Positions 47,607-61,299 of a stretch of DNA of 64,000 bases are shown here, piece by piece; the first letter of the stretch is position 1, and each line of letters starts with the position of its first letter. The DNA is taken from NCBI RefSeq assembly GCF_949987535.1, contig NC_080068.1, forward strand, positions 78,827,254-78,891,253. The letters run 5' to 3'. The notes under the pieces are model-generated. The model did no database searches and had not been told where the DNA came from. It worked only from the letters and a program-made list of their open reading frames with translations. Both the position numbers and the translations under genes were made by a program. The DNA is from Balaenoptera acutorostrata (Eukaryota > Chordata > Mammalia > Artiodactyla > Balaenopteridae).

Positions 47607-48013
47607 TGTTGCAGCCATCTAGCATTCAGCCACTGCACCCAGTCCTGACGGTGTACCCTGAGGGGATTCAGGATGGAAAAAAGCAGGATACATACAGGCC
47701 CTAAATAGTTAAGGTGCATATCAAAGGAACGATTTCAATGAGCCCAAACTCTCGAATCTTCCCATACATAGAAAAGTGTTAAATTCATTACCTTGAGATA
47801 TCTGGTTTTCTTTAATTAACGGTAATCTTTTGATGTTCCCACTACCGGGTTTTTGTTGCAAAACTCCTATAAGTCCTGGCTCCTCCCTTATCTCTTTGGA
47901 CCAGTTCCTCAGAGCAATCTGAGAGGCTATCTTCCATGCTTAAGTCCTTGGAAAACCCACCAAATAAAACATATTCTCAACTTCTAGGTTGTGTATTTTT
48001 TTTTCAGTCAACA
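47607..48013 (+). mobile_element. Solo LTR of a class I endogenous retrovirus
   Basis: Starts TGTTGCAG and ends CAGTCAACA, the TG...CA termini of a long terminal repeat. It has a TATA-like TATAAG (47868-47873), then ctttggaccagttcctcagagc and caatctgagaggctatct, and AATAAA (47963-47968), followed by a T-rich end. This layout is that of gammaretrovirus-like LTRs of artiodactyls. No gag, pol or env lies next to it, so it is a solo LTR. Old: I see no clear 4-6 base duplication. Confidence 0.75.
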
Positions 48014-48049
48014 AACTACAAGTTCCTATGTTTTCTGAATATGTAGATG

Positions 48050-48180
48050 CATAGAAAAAGTTGTTAAAGTTTCCTTCTGAAAGAGAGGATTAGGATTGAG
48101 GGAAGGAAGGAAAGGGTGGATGGGTAACGAAAACTTTTACTCTGTATGTTTCTGTAATTGAAAAATTTTAACAATGAGAC
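48050..48180 (+). mobile_element. Old L1/HAL1 3' end
   Basis: aaacttttactctgtatgtt and attgaaaaattttaacaatgag resemble the terminal part of HAL1/L1M. Confidence 0.5.
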
Positions 48181-48471
48181 TCTGTACTCTTAAGTAATTT
48201 AAAACAACTTTTCTTTTAACTTTCCAAACTCCTATGTCACCTAAGAAAATTTAAGAAGGAATTTTAAAGGGTTCAAAGTACTGACAGCAAAAAGGAAAAA
48301 AACCCAAAAACTAAAGAACTGAACCAAACAAAAAGGAAGAAAAACAATGGAACTAGTGACTCAATGAAATAAAATAAATAAAACCAAAAAGTCATGGGCT
48401 CAACTGATAAAATACAGAATAAGTAAACTAAAGGGAAGAAAGAGAAAGGAAACTAAAACACGAGATAAACC

Positions 48472-48754
48472 GAGACTTCCCTTGTAGTCCAGTGGTAAAG
48501 AATCCACCTTCCAATGCAGGGGACGTGGGTTTGATCCCTAGTTGGGGAACTAAGATCCCACGTGTCGTGGAGAAACTAAGCCCATGTACCACAACTACTG
48601 TGTCCGCACGCCCTGGAGCCTGTGCGCCACAACTAGAGAGAAGCCCAAGTGCCGTAACGAATGCCACAACAAAGACCGGATGCAGCCCAAAAAAAAAAAA
48701 AAAAAAAAGTAGAAATAAATAAATAAATAATTTTTAAAAAAACCTTTAAAAAAT
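48472..48754 (+). mobile_element. CHR-type SINE, intermediate form
   Basis: Head gacttcccttgtagtccagtgg with A20 at about 48689-48708. Duplication gagataaacc at 48462-48471 and 48755-48764. A third copy of the same 10 bases lies at 48774-48783. Confidence 0.88.
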
Positions 48755-48856
48755 GAGATAAACCAAAAAAAAAGAGATAAACCATATCCTGTGTTTACTA
48801 CACATTAAAAACAGATCATAAATAATAAGTGAAATGTAATATCCTAAATAAGAGAT

Positions 48857-49031
48857 TTTTTTTTGATGTGGACCATTTTTATTGAATTTGTTATAATACT
48901 GCTTCTGTTTTATGTTTTGGTTTTTTGGCCACAAGGCATGTGGGATCTGACCTCCCCCGACCAGGGGCTGAACCCGCACCCCCCTGCATTGGAATGCGAA
49001 GTCTTAACCACTGGACCGCCAGGGAAGTCCC
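48857..49031 (-). mobile_element. CHRL type SINE, longer 3' part
   Basis: Minus-strand SINE with gggacttccctggcggtcc head and the 3' part around ttgaatttgttataatactg seen in longer CHRL copies. Flanked by repeats of agagattttttt. Confidence 0.88.
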
Positions 49032-49059
49032 AAGAGATTTTTTTTAAAATACCTAAACT

Positions 49060-49445
49060 GACAAAAATTTAGCAACCACTCTCTAAAAAGCCACCTGGTT
49101 CTCAAACATACATTCCACTTTACAAAAAATGATCCCACACTGTTTCAAAACAATGAAAGGGACAGAATGATTACAAACACATTTTATAGGACAAACAATG
49201 GCTTTGATCCCCCAAACTCAGCCAGCACAATTCTGAACAAACACAGGCTAGTCTCACTAAAAAGTTACACAATTCTCAACAAAATCTTGGTTAACATACC
49301 ATAACAAATTTAAGTACTATTCACTATGACCAAGAGGGGTTTATTCCAAAAATTCAAGAATACAATTCCATGAAAATTTTTATCAAAAAGGTATTTGGAA
49401 ATGCCTTAATTTGGCAAATACAGATGTTAAAGTGACAAAGGATAT
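49060..49445 (+). mobile_element. Old L1 ORF2 reverse transcriptase fragment
   Basis: acacaattctcaacaaaatc, cactatgaccaagagggg and tttattccaaaaattcaaga follow L1 ORF2 just before the polymerase core. Heavily decayed. Confidence 0.7.
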
Positions 49446-49779
49446 ATATCTAAACTTGAGGCAAAACTGTTTTCCTTAAAAAAAGGGGTAAGAATACTTG
49501 CCATCACTGCTACTACTTACAGTAATCCTTCCACCTAAACACAAACTCTTCTATAAAATCAAACATAGACAAATTTATTTTGCATAAACATATTTTAACC
49601 ACAAGAATTTCAAACAGAGACCAATCTCAAATTACTTTCACAGCTATGACTTGAAGTCCCCTGCCTCCAGAACTGTGAGAAAATGAATTTCTGTGGTTTA
49701 TGCCACCCATTCTATGGTATTTTGCTGTGGCAGCACGGGCTAAGACATCCACACACTGATTAAAAAAAGAGAAAAGGGG

Positions 49780-50096
49780 ACTTCTCTGGTGGCGAAGTGG
49801 TTAAGAATCCGCCTGCCAGTGCAGGGGACACGGGTTCAATCCCTGGTCCGGGAAGATCCCACATGCCGCGGAGCAATTACGCCTGTGCGCCACAACTACT
49901 GAGCCTGCACTCTAGAGCCCACAACTACTGAAGCCCTCGTGCTGCAACTACTGAAGCCCGCACGCCTAGACCCCGTGCTCCGCAACACGAGAAGCCACCG
50001 CAATGAGAAGCGCCGTTCGCCACAACGAGAGAAAGCCCACATGCAGCAACGAAGACCCAATGCAGCCAAAAATAATAAATTAAAATATTAAAAAAA
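49780..50096 (+). mobile_element. CHR-2 type SINE
   Basis: gacttctctggtggcgaagtgg head, B box ggttcaatccc, long form with an internal rearrangement. A-rich duplication around aaaaaaagagaaa on both sides. Confidence 0.9.
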
Positions 50097-50669
50097 AAGA
50101 GAAAGAGGAAAATCATTTGTTGCCATAGGAGGTAACTATTACACCAAATCTATACTCTGATAATAAGTAATTTTCATCCCAGTTAATGATGGAGAGCTCT
50201 TCTTTCTCGAAGAATTCTAGCTAGGTAAATATAAAGTTGACAATTAGGAAAATCAATGGATGATGATCCTTATCAGGTGAAAGGATACTAAAGAGTAAGA
50301 TATTTGCAAAGGACCAAAGCATTAACTTCAGTTTACTTGCAAACTGCAAAAGGAATAAAATATACCTTCACGAAGAGATCTTGTGGCTCCCACCTTAATC
50401 AAGTGATTACACAAGTGACCTGACATCACGAACAGTGTGAAAACCTGATATTACACATATATTAACATGATTCAATATGAAGTACCGACATTCCACTTGG
50501 AGTCTTGCCAAAAATGTTTAACCTGCTAATCCAGTCAAACCTTTATCCCTAAACTCCCAGTTTATAAGAAATACAAGTTAAAGCATCACCATGAGGAAAT
50601 CTCCAGGATTAAAAATGGAGGTGTGTGCAGGAGAACCATCATAAATTTTAAAAGACTAAAAACTACATT

Positions 50670-50790
50670 CAGGGAATCCCCTGGCTAGGACTCAGTGCTT
50701 TCACTGCCATTACCAGGGTTCAATCCCTGGTCCAGGAACCAAGATCCCGCAAGCCAAAAAAAAAAAACCCCAAACAAACAAGCAAAAATA
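50670..50790 (+). mobile_element. Short CHR-1 type SINE
   Basis: gggaatcccctggctaggac head, B-box region ggttcaatccctggtcc, then aagatcccgcaagcc and an A-rich end. Confidence 0.8.
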
Positions 50791-50859
50791 CTACATTCAT
50801 ATGCAATGTGTAAACCTTAAGCGGATTCTTCAAAAAAAAATCCAAAAAACTATAAAAGA

Positions 50860-51110
50860 CATTTTTTTAAGTAACTAGGGAGATATGGAAAATATGAATA
50901 TTAGATACTAAGGAATTAACAATTTTCTTAGGTAGAATAATGATACTGTGGTTATGTAAAAGAATGCTATTTAGAGGAGATGCATGCTCAGCTTTTGGTA
51001 GTGAATTATCTTCATAACAGCAGCATTAACAATTGTTGAATCTAGGCAGTGATGACAGAGGCATACTGTTCTTTCAACTCTTCCACTTGAAAATTTTCTT
51101 AATAAAAAGT
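50860..51110 (+). mobile_element. Old L1 3' end
   Basis: gatactgtggttatgtaaaag and gaaaattttcttaataaaaag fit old L1M 3' ends. Confidence 0.6.
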
Positions 51111-51249
51111 TAAATGAATTTTTTTTTTTCTGCCACTTACTTGCCCATAAAATGTCTAGTTCATAGAACTTACTCAAGTTCACTGGATAAACTAGGGCTT
51201 GGTCAAATGTTTATCTAAATAAACTCAATGTTTTTCAAAAAAAAAAGTT

Positions 51250-52075
51250 AAATAAACAGATAAAATGGGACAGTTAATTTTTCTATCTGACTTTTTAAAA
51301 AAAAGGTTGTATTAATGGGTGAGAATATGATAAAATGGGCTGCCTCATACAGTGCCAGTGCTAGAGCAATTTACAACAAACTTCCTAGAAAACACCTTGG
51401 TCATAAGTTCAGATACTATGACCTAGTAATTTTCTTCCAGTAATCTATCTTATGGAAATAAACTCAGATAAAAAGTATTATGGGACGTCCCTGGTGGTGC
51501 AGCGGGTTAAGAATCCCCCTGCCAAAGCGGGGGACACAGGTTCAATCCCTGGTCTGGGAAGATCCCACATGCTGCGGAGCAACTAAGCCTGTGCGCCACA
51601 ACTACTGGGCCTGCGCTCTAGAGCCCGCGAACCACAACTACTGAAGTCCGTGTGCCTAGAGCCGGTGCTCCGCAACAAGAGAAGCCACCGCAATGAGAAG
51701 CCCGCGCAACGCAATGAAGAGTAGCCCTTGCTCACCGCAACAAGAGAAAGCCCGTGCACAGCAACGAAGACCCAATGCAGCCAAAAATAAATAAATTTAT
51801 TTTTTAAAAAAGTATTATGTAAAGATATGCCTTTCAGCAGGAAAGGCTATAACAAGAAAAAATAGAAACAATTTATAAACGTTCAACAAAAGAATGGTTT
51901 AGTCAGGCAGTACTAAACATTAATATGTAAATACTATTTAATTCTAATACTCAAGTTAAACACTAAATATTTAAAAAGAATATTTAATGCCCTGAAGAAA
52001 ACACAAGATATATTAACAGGAAAAAGATATAAAACACTATACATAGAAAGATCCTGATTTGATTAAAAGGCTGTT
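51250..52075 (+). mobile_element. Old L1/HAL1 fragment split by a SINE
   Basis: ccagtaatctatcttatgga, tagaaacaatttataaacgt and gaatggtttagtcaggcag are L1M/HAL1-like. The SINE lies at 51483-51811. Confidence 0.6.
51483..51811 (+). mobile_element. CHR-2 type SINE
   Basis: gacgtccctggtggtgcagcg head, B box ggttcaatccc, long form. Duplication aaaagtattatg / aaaagtattatg on both sides (about 51472 and 51812). Confidence 0.93.
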
Positions 52076-52973
52076 TATATCAACAGCTATCTGTGGTTGA
52101 TGAAACTGTTGCCTAATTTGTCATCTTTGTACATTTCTTCTAAATTCTCATAGACGAGCAAGGAGACAGGATTAAGACTGCCTGTGTTCCCGACAAATAT
52201 TAACAGACTGTAAGCTCTTATCCCCATAATCATACTCTTGATTTTGTCGTCACCTAAACCTGCACCTTCTCCGAAATCCACTTCAAGTTTCTCAGATCCC
52301 CAACCTCCATGGATTAAATAAATTCACTTTGGTACCCCAAACCCAGCTATTAGCTGGCTTCATCAAAACAGAACCACTCTCCCTGACTCTCCCTCATTAT
52401 CAATCACCTTTAAGGTCCTCACTTCCTCCTTAGCCAGTTTAGATTCCTTGGGCATTCATTATAATCACTCCCTTGCAAATACTCTTGACAACCTTGATAC
52501 CTTTCTTCCTGCAGTGCTCATATGGCAAAGCCCTAATGCTAATTAAACTCATTCCCCAATTAACTAAAAAACAAAAAAAAAAAAAAAAAAAAACACTTCT
52601 GTGTCTGCCCCAAGCAGCACTGCTGGGGGAGGGAGCACGGAACAACCACCATTAAGTGGTCTGATGTTCAAGTGAAAACCACAAATCCCAAATGGAAACT
52701 TAACATTGCCCTAAGTGTCTCTGCTCCTATTAAAGATTAATCCTTCCACTTATGTTAGGAACACCACCCCCTGTTCTTCTCAAGGACTTTGCTCCTTCAG
52801 TTACTCCTCTCTCTAGCATAATCAATTTCTCCCATCCATCAACATACAAACATACTCTAATATCTACTAGAAATTTTTTTTTTTAAAGATCTCTGAAGCC
52901 ATGGTCTTCTCCAGCTCCCCCGCTTCTCTCCTTCCCTGTAAAAGCAAAACTCCTTTAAAAAGTTGACCATAGG

Positions 52974-53290
52974 GGCTTCCCTGGTGGCGCAGTGGTTGAG
53001 AATCTGCCTGCTAATGCAGGGGACACGGGTTCGAGCCCTGGTCTGGGAAGATCCCACATGCCACGGAGCAGCTGGGCCCGTGAGCCACAATTGCTGAGCC
53101 TGCGCGTCTGGAGCCTGTGCCCCGCGACGGGAGGGGCCGCGATAGAGAAAGGCCCACGCACCGCGATGAAGAGCGGTCCCCGCACCGCGATGAAGAGTGG
53201 CCCCCGCTTGCCGCAACTGGAGAAAGCCCTCGCACGAACCGAAGACCCAACACAGCCAAAAATAAATAAATAAATAAATAAAATCAAGTA

Positions 53291-53318
<28 letters not shown>
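52974..53318 (+). mobile_element. CHR-2 type SINE with an internal 24-base duplication
   Basis: Head gggcttccctggtggcgcag; duplication aaagttgaccatag on both sides (52958-52972, 53320-53334). Two copies of a unit starting cgcaccgcgatgaagag lie at 53157-53180 and 53181-53204 with two differences. Diagnostic changes (gggaggggccgcgatag, ctcgcacgaac) are shared with the copy at 58274. Confidence 0.94.
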
Positions 53319-53321
<3 letters not shown>

Positions 53322-54863
53322 AGTTGACCATAGTTGCCAGTTCCTCATCTCATTCCTCTTAACAATCCACCCCAATAACACATGCACACCATTCCAATGA
53401 AAATATTCCAGTCAAGGTCACCAATGATCACACTGCAAATTCAACAGTCATTTCTCCCATTTAAGCAGCATGACAAAGTTGACCACCCTCTTCTTGGAAT
53501 TCTGTCTTCTCTTGGCTTCAATGACACCACACTCTCCTTTGTTGGTTCTCATCAATTCAACTTCAACATGTGCTATGGAACCAGGACAAAAACCAGATTT
53601 TGTCCTAGACCCCTCCTTTTCTAACCAAATTCTCCTAGAGTTGAGTTACCCAGTCTAAGCTTCAAATTATACCATCTATGTATCTATGATGCCAAATCTC
53701 TCTTCAGATCTAACCTCCAGACTCACATAATGAACTGCTTAAATTCTTATCCTCCCCACCTCCAGTGTGCTCTTCCCACTCCTCAACTCAGAAATTAGCA
53801 CCACCATCTATCTAGTTGCAAAAGACAAAAATCTAGGTGTTTTTCCAGCTTCATTATTTCTTTACACCATCAGCAAGCTCTGGTGACTCCACTCTTAAAA
53901 CATAACCCAAACACTTCTCTTAAGCCCCCTCTATTCTACCCTAACCCCAAGCTACAATCATCTCTTGCCTAGGCTACCTAGAAAGGCTTCCCAAATGATC
54001 TTCCTGAGTTCATTCCTGCCTCCTATCCCCAACCCCACACGGGAAGTGCCTAACAAATTTCCTTCTCCTTCCTTACTAAAAAAACCCTCATTTTAATTGG
54101 GGAGCAATGTGCTCAGCTAATAAACATTTCCTAGCCTACCTTAAACCAAGAAGTGATTATGACACTGGTGAATAAAAAAATAAAAAGAGAGGTCACTGAA
54201 TGGAACCTCAGATATCTCTTTAAAGGGAGTGAACTCAGCTGGCAGTGCCTGGTGCCTTTCCCTTTTTGAAATTCAGATAGGCTGCCTGGTCCTCTGATAG
54301 CCATTCTGAGAGTTTAGGGACAAGGGTCAAACTCCTAAGAATAGTAACCTGAAAGTTAGAAGTAGACTATTAACACTATAAAGCCCCTAACCAAGCAACT
54401 TTGGGATACTTTCCCTCCAGACTTTTCCTATTTATTTCAATCACTACTACTGTTTCTTTTGTTATATCCAGCAAAACTCAACCTTTAAGTAGTAAACGTT
54501 TCCTCATATCTTCAGGGTCAATTCATTCTCCACAGCAGCCAAAGTGATCTTTTAAAAACACAAATTCTGTCGTTTGCTTTAAATCCTCAAATGGCTTGTG
54601 TGTGATCTGGCTCCCACCTACATCTCCAACTTCATCTTGCACCATTCTCCTCCCTTACCCACAATACTCCAGCCACAACAACCTCCTTTTGGTTGCTTAC
54701 ACATAGCAAATTCATTCCCACTTTAGAGCTTTTTACACTAACAGTTTCCTCTGATCTGGACTGTTCTTCCCCTAGTGACGTGCTTTTAACATTCAGATCT
54801 CAATTTAAGTTTACAATTCTAGGATAAGCCTTTTCTGAACACCCAATCAAAAACAACCAATTA

Positions 54864-55200
54864 GGGGCTTCCCTGGTGGCGCAGTGGTTGAGAATCTGCC
54901 TGCCAATGCAGGGCACGCGGGTTCGAGCCCTGGTCTGGGAGGATCCCGCATGCCGCGGAGCGACTCGGCCCGTGAGCCACAGTTGCTGAGCCTGCGCGTC
55001 TGGAGCCTGTGCTCCGCGGCAGGAGAGGCCGCGATAGTGAGAGGCCCGCGCACCGCGATGAAGAGTGGCCCCCGCTTGCCACAACTGGGGAAAGCCCTCG
55101 CACAGAAACCAAAGCCATACATACATACATACATACATAAATAAAAAGAATGTAAGCAGACAAGAATAGCATTAAAAAAATTAAAAAAAAAAAAAAAAAA
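54864..55200 (+). mobile_element. CHR-2 type SINE with the same non-SINE 3' tail as the copy at 30938
   Basis: Exact 15-base duplication aaaaacaaccaatta (54849-54863, 55201-55215). After the SINE body come (CATA)n at 55117-55137, then about 35 bases with gaatgtaagcagacaagaat, and A runs. This tail matches that of the minus-strand copy at 30938-31276 with one difference in the core. Confidence 0.95.
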
Positions 55201-55559
55201 AAAAACAACCAATTAATTTCATCTGGACAATATTATTATACAGCTCTGCACTGCATTTATTACTTATCTGTCTGTCTTCCCTTATTCCACTCATTACTAT
55301 ATCCCCAACACATATCACGGTGCCTACCATAGAGGGAGCCCTCAAATATCTGTTAAAGAGCTCTTGGTACTGATAATACAAAGATGGATGAGCCATGATG
55401 CCTACCCTTGAGAAGCTTGGAGTCTAATAGGGAAAAACAACTTCAAATGATTAAAAATTACAGATTTCGGTTTAAAGTCCCATGGGAATTGTATTCAACG
55501 CTCCCCCACCCCCCCAAAATTCTAAATACGTATATATATGTACATACATAGATAAAATG

Positions 55560-55735
55560 AAAGGAATACCAAAATTAAGATGTATCTCTGTATATGTGAA
55601 ATATTTCATAGACAAACATTTTTTAAAGAAAAGAATTATCTCTGGGAGTGAGATTACCGATAATTTTTACTCTATGATATAGTTCCCTGTATTTTTCAAA
55701 GTTTAATAAGTTTGTTACTTTTATATTCACAGAAT
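55560..55735 (+). mobile_element. HAL1/L1M 3' end
   Basis: attatctctgggagtgagat, ttactctatgatatagttccc and ttcaaagtttaataagtttg match HAL1-like 3' ends. Confidence 0.6.
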
Positions 55736-55879
55736 TTTGACTATTTAAAAGAGAAAAGCAATTAAATGGTTTACATTCTTGACTATATAATTATTAGCTT
55801 TCTATGTGCATGTAAGAGTTGATCATCCTAATATATGACTAAGTTAATTCCAATTTATCCTCCCAAGTATTAGTTTAAG

Positions 55880-56085
55880 GGTTATTCCCAAGGAACTCTT
55901 TCCCTGAGTTCAGGTTACCTCACCCTCATAGTTCTCCTTACTTAAACTCAACAAACATAACTAGCTGTTCAATGTCTCACCATCTTACTGGACCATAATT
56001 TACTCCATAACAGCATGGACCATGTCTAGCTTATTAACAAACACAGATGGCATTCAATAAATATTTGTTGAATAAATGAAGAAAA
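55880..56085 (+). mobile_element. L2 LINE 3' end
   Basis: aacagcatggaccatgtcta and attcaataaatatttgttga, the standard L2 terminus. Confidence 0.8.
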
Positions 56086-56639
56086 ATGTAGAGTTAACTA
56101 AAGAGTTTAAACCACAGGATACAGATGATGTCATATATACTACTAAATAGATGCCCCCTGAGATCTTCAAAGGGGAAAACTACAAAATAAAGCAAAAAAG
56201 ATTCTCTTCCCACCATCTTATTTCCCCAGTTTTGAGCTTGGACAGTATACCATCCCAATTCAGGACCTGACTACATTATCAACAGAAACCCAACTTCACT
56301 GGCGGCCACCTTTATCAACATATTCAATTCTTCCTAGTACCAGAAGCAGGATGAAAGGTATTACTTTCATAGTGCTTGGAGATTAGCTCCCTGGAGCTTA
56401 AGAAATACTGAAACTCATTCAGGAAAACAAATGCCTCCTGCTCACCAGGCAATGTGCTAAGCAATGGAGGATGGAAAAATCAGTAAGACAGGTTTATGTC
56501 CTCAATGACACACATTCACGGTTCCATCAGACAGATGGAGATAAAGCACGTAAGTAAACACCTAAGGATATAATCAAAGTATGACCAAGCCAAGAGATGT
56601 TAAAAAAAGTCTGACATATATAATCCTCTAAAATCTAAT

Positions 56640-56805
56640 CTAGTAGTACACACTAAATTCTTGCACATTTGTACCAGCAAGAAACTGGAAATAACCAAAT
56701 ATCCAATGCACAGATGCATAAACTGCAGTATATTCTATACATATACTTTAAAAATGAAGCAACTACTACAGAATGACTTAAGAAAAATGAAGCACAAAGT
56801 GTTTT
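56640..56805 (+). mobile_element. Old L1 fragment
   Basis: gaaactggaaataaccaaat, gcataaactgcagtatattc and aaatgaagcaactactacag resemble L1 ORF2 end. Diverged. Confidence 0.6.
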
Positions 56806-57327
56806 ATATCACTGTTGAAAAGCAACAGTATCAGACAACCCACAATTAAGTACACCAATCCCAAATAGGATGGTTCACATGAATCAAAGAAACCTAGAAG
56901 TAAAGCATCCCACAGTCACTTGAGAGAAAAGGCTACATATGGTAGCTAGCCCTGCATTTGTAATCACTAGAAAAATCCATAATCACACAAAGACTAAAAA
57001 TAATGAACAGAGTAACATAGACCTGTCCTAAACCTAGGCAAAGAGCACTTTCAGCAATAGCTCCAAAAGATTAGACACCTATCAAAGATATGGGCGGTGG
57101 GTGCGTGGGGGTGGGGTGGCATACTTTAAATGTTACTAAGCCTAATACATTTCAGGCACCATACTGGATGCTGAAGAGAAAAAGATGAATAAGAATCCTC
57201 AAGGAGCCCAGTGATCTAGCAGGAGCAAAAAGACATATATACAATTACCAAAAATATAATAACCGCTCTAAAAAAATCCCAACAAAGTGATACTGGAGAA
57301 AAAAGGTAAACTGTGGGTTCAAGAAAA

Positions 57328-57650
57328 GCTTCCCTGATGGTGCAGTGCTAATGCAGGGAACACGGGTTCGAGCCCTGGTCCGGGAAGACTCCACACGCTG
57401 CGGAGCAACTAAGCCCGTGCACCACAACTACTGAGCCTGCGCTCTAGAGCCCGTGAGCCACAACTACTGAAGCCCTCACACCTAGAGCCTATGCTCCGCA
57501 ACAAGAGAAGCCACCGCAATGAGAAGCCCGCGCACCGCAATGAAGAGTAGCCCCTGCTCGCCGCAACTGGAGAAAGCCCGTGCACAGCAATGAAGACCCA
57601 GTGCAGCCAAAAACAAATAAATAAATTAATTAAAAAAAAAAAAAAGAAAA
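57328..57650 (+). mobile_element. CHR-2 type SINE with a deletion in the tRNA head
   Basis: Lacks about 20 bases of the usual ggttaagaatccgcctgcc part but keeps the B box ggttcgagccc. Duplication agaaaagctt flanks it (57322-57331, 57652-57661). Confidence 0.92.
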
Positions 57651-57689
57651 AAGAAAAGCTTATCAGGAATGGCATTTTAGGAGAAGTAA

Positions 57690-57905
57690 GTTTTTCAAAA
57701 GGCAAAGAAAGGAGGCTAAGGACTTATTCCAAGCAGACAGAACAACTCAATATAGCTAAAGGCTGGAAGAAGAGTGAGGGTCTGAGGTATGTTCAGGCAT
57801 ACAACTAAGTTGAGACTTGACAAGAAATAAGTCAGGAAAGGTAGGCTAGAACAACAGTAAAAAGGTTTTGACTTCATGCAATAGGGGGTAGACAATGTAA
57901 AGGAA
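57690..57905 (+). repeat. Ancient interspersed repeat, possible 5' part
   Basis: agaagtaagtttttcaaaagg, ggctggaagaagagtgag and aaaaggttttgacttcatgc suggest the same dispersed family as 39060-39735. Weak. Confidence 0.35.
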
Positions 57906-57939
57906 AATGACAAAATAACGTTTTAAAAATTAAATCCAG

Positions 57940-59858
<1,919 letters not shown>

Positions 59859-60395
59859 AAAAATTAAATCCAGTGGCATGGCGCCAGTTGAATTAGAAGT
59901 TGGGACAGACCAAAGGCAGAGAACTAAATGTAAATAAGCAAACTATTTTAATATAAATAGTCCATCTGAGAAATGAAAACCTGACCTAAGATGATTAACA
60001 AAAAACGCAAAAGCGGAAACAAAGATTCAGGAGATAAATGGGGGATGGAGGACGAAATCAGTAACTTACAAAGGGCAGTAAGAGAAGTTGAAGAAAAACC
60101 AGAAAAGTCGTATCAGAATAACCGAAAGGGGAAAGCTCTAAGATGGAACTGGAAACGTGGAAGAAAAGATGTACAAAATGGACAACTGCTGAAAAGTTAC
60201 TTTTCGTTTCACAATTTAGAAGGTATTGGTAATGCCTGGAAAAGTAGTTTCAATATGATATGATAGAGACAGAAGAAACCTGAGTACAGAAGTTAAAGAA
60301 TGAATTAACTTTTAAGAACCAAATACAGAAGAATATCTTTATGATAACCAGAGTAGGAAAAGATTCCTTAAACAAAATACAAAAACCACACCATA

Positions 60396-60658
60396 GGGCT
60401 TCCCTGGTGGCACAGTGGTTGAGAATCTGCCTGCCAATGCAGGGGACACGGGTCCGAGCCCCGGTCTGGGAAGATCCCGCATGCCGCGGAGCAGCTGGGC
60501 CCGTGAGCCACAATTACTGAGCCTGCACATCTGGAGCCTGTGCTCCGCAGCAAGAGAGGCCACGATAGTGAGAGGCCCGCGCACCGCAATGAAGAGTGGC
60601 CCCCACTTGCCGCAACTAGAGGAAGCCCTCACACAGAAACGAAGACCCAACATAGCCA

Positions 60659-60701
<43 letters not shown>

Positions 60702-60722
60702 AATTTATTTAAAAAAACAAAA
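60396..60722 (+). mobile_element. CHR-2 type SINE with a long (AAAT)n tract
   Basis: gggcttccctggtggcacag head, B box diverged, then about eleven AAAT units at 60659-60704. Duplication aaaaaccacacca on both sides (about 60381 and 60727). Confidence 0.93.
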
Positions 60723-60809
60723 AACAAAAAACCACACCACATAGGAAAAGACAGACAAATTTGACTACTTTAAAAGTAAACTCAGTTAGATCAAAGATAC
60801 AATAAAGTT

Positions 60810-61285
60810 AAGTGAAATAAGCCAGCAGAACAAATAATGTATAATAATCAAATTCATAGAGACAGAAAATATTCAATAGAATGGTAACTGCCAGGGGTTG
60901 ATCACTGAGAAGTAAAGAGTTAGTGTTTAATGGGTACAGAGTTTCAGTTTTACAGAAAGTAAAGTCTTGGAGATGGATGGTGGTATTGGTTGTACAACAA
61001 TGTGAATGTACTTAATGCCACTGAAATTGTGCACTTAAATATATACAGGATGAGGGACTTCCCTGGTGATCCCGCAGTTAAGACTCCTCGCTCCCAATGC
61101 AGGGGGCCCAGGTTTGATCCCTGGTCAGGGAACTAGAGCCTGCATGCTGCAACTAAAAGATCCCGCATGCGGCAACGAAGACGCTGCGTGCCACAACTAA
61201 GACCCCAATGCAGCAATATAAATATTTTTTAAAAATACAATGAAAAGTTTTATGATATTATTTACCACAATTTTTTTAAAAAGAG
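60810..61285 (+). mobile_element. Old L1 3' end split by a SINE
   Basis: ttaagtgaaataagccagca, gagatggatggtggtattgg, atgccactgaaattgtgcac and the end tatttaccacaattttttt. SINE at 61056-61235. Confidence 0.82.
61056..61235 (+). mobile_element. CHR-1 type SINE
   Basis: gacttccctggtgatcccgc head, aggtttgatccctggtcag, then cacaactaagaccccaatgc and an A/T-rich end. Confidence 0.9.
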
Positions 61286-61299
61286 CATAAAAAAAGATA

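Larger units (their letters stand above)
52700..55350 (+). mobile_element. Long L2 LINE remnant split by two SINEs
   Basis: Phrases in L2 order: ccagtcaaggtcaccaatga, tcaatgacaccacactctcc, cagcagccaaagtgatctttt, accattctcctcccttaccc, agccttttctgaacaccc, ccccaacacatatcacggtgcc and ctcaaatatctgttaaag. SINEs lie at 52974-53318 and 54864-55200. At more than 1.9 kb without the SINEs it is long for L2. Confidence 0.65.

Noticed and set aside
52857..53387. A 176-residue open frame on the minus strand
   Set aside because: It runs antisense through a CHR-2 SINE and its A tail. Similar frames appear in every long SINE copy (for example 21844-22135, 54800-55212, 58258-58536), because the SINE lacks stops in these frames.
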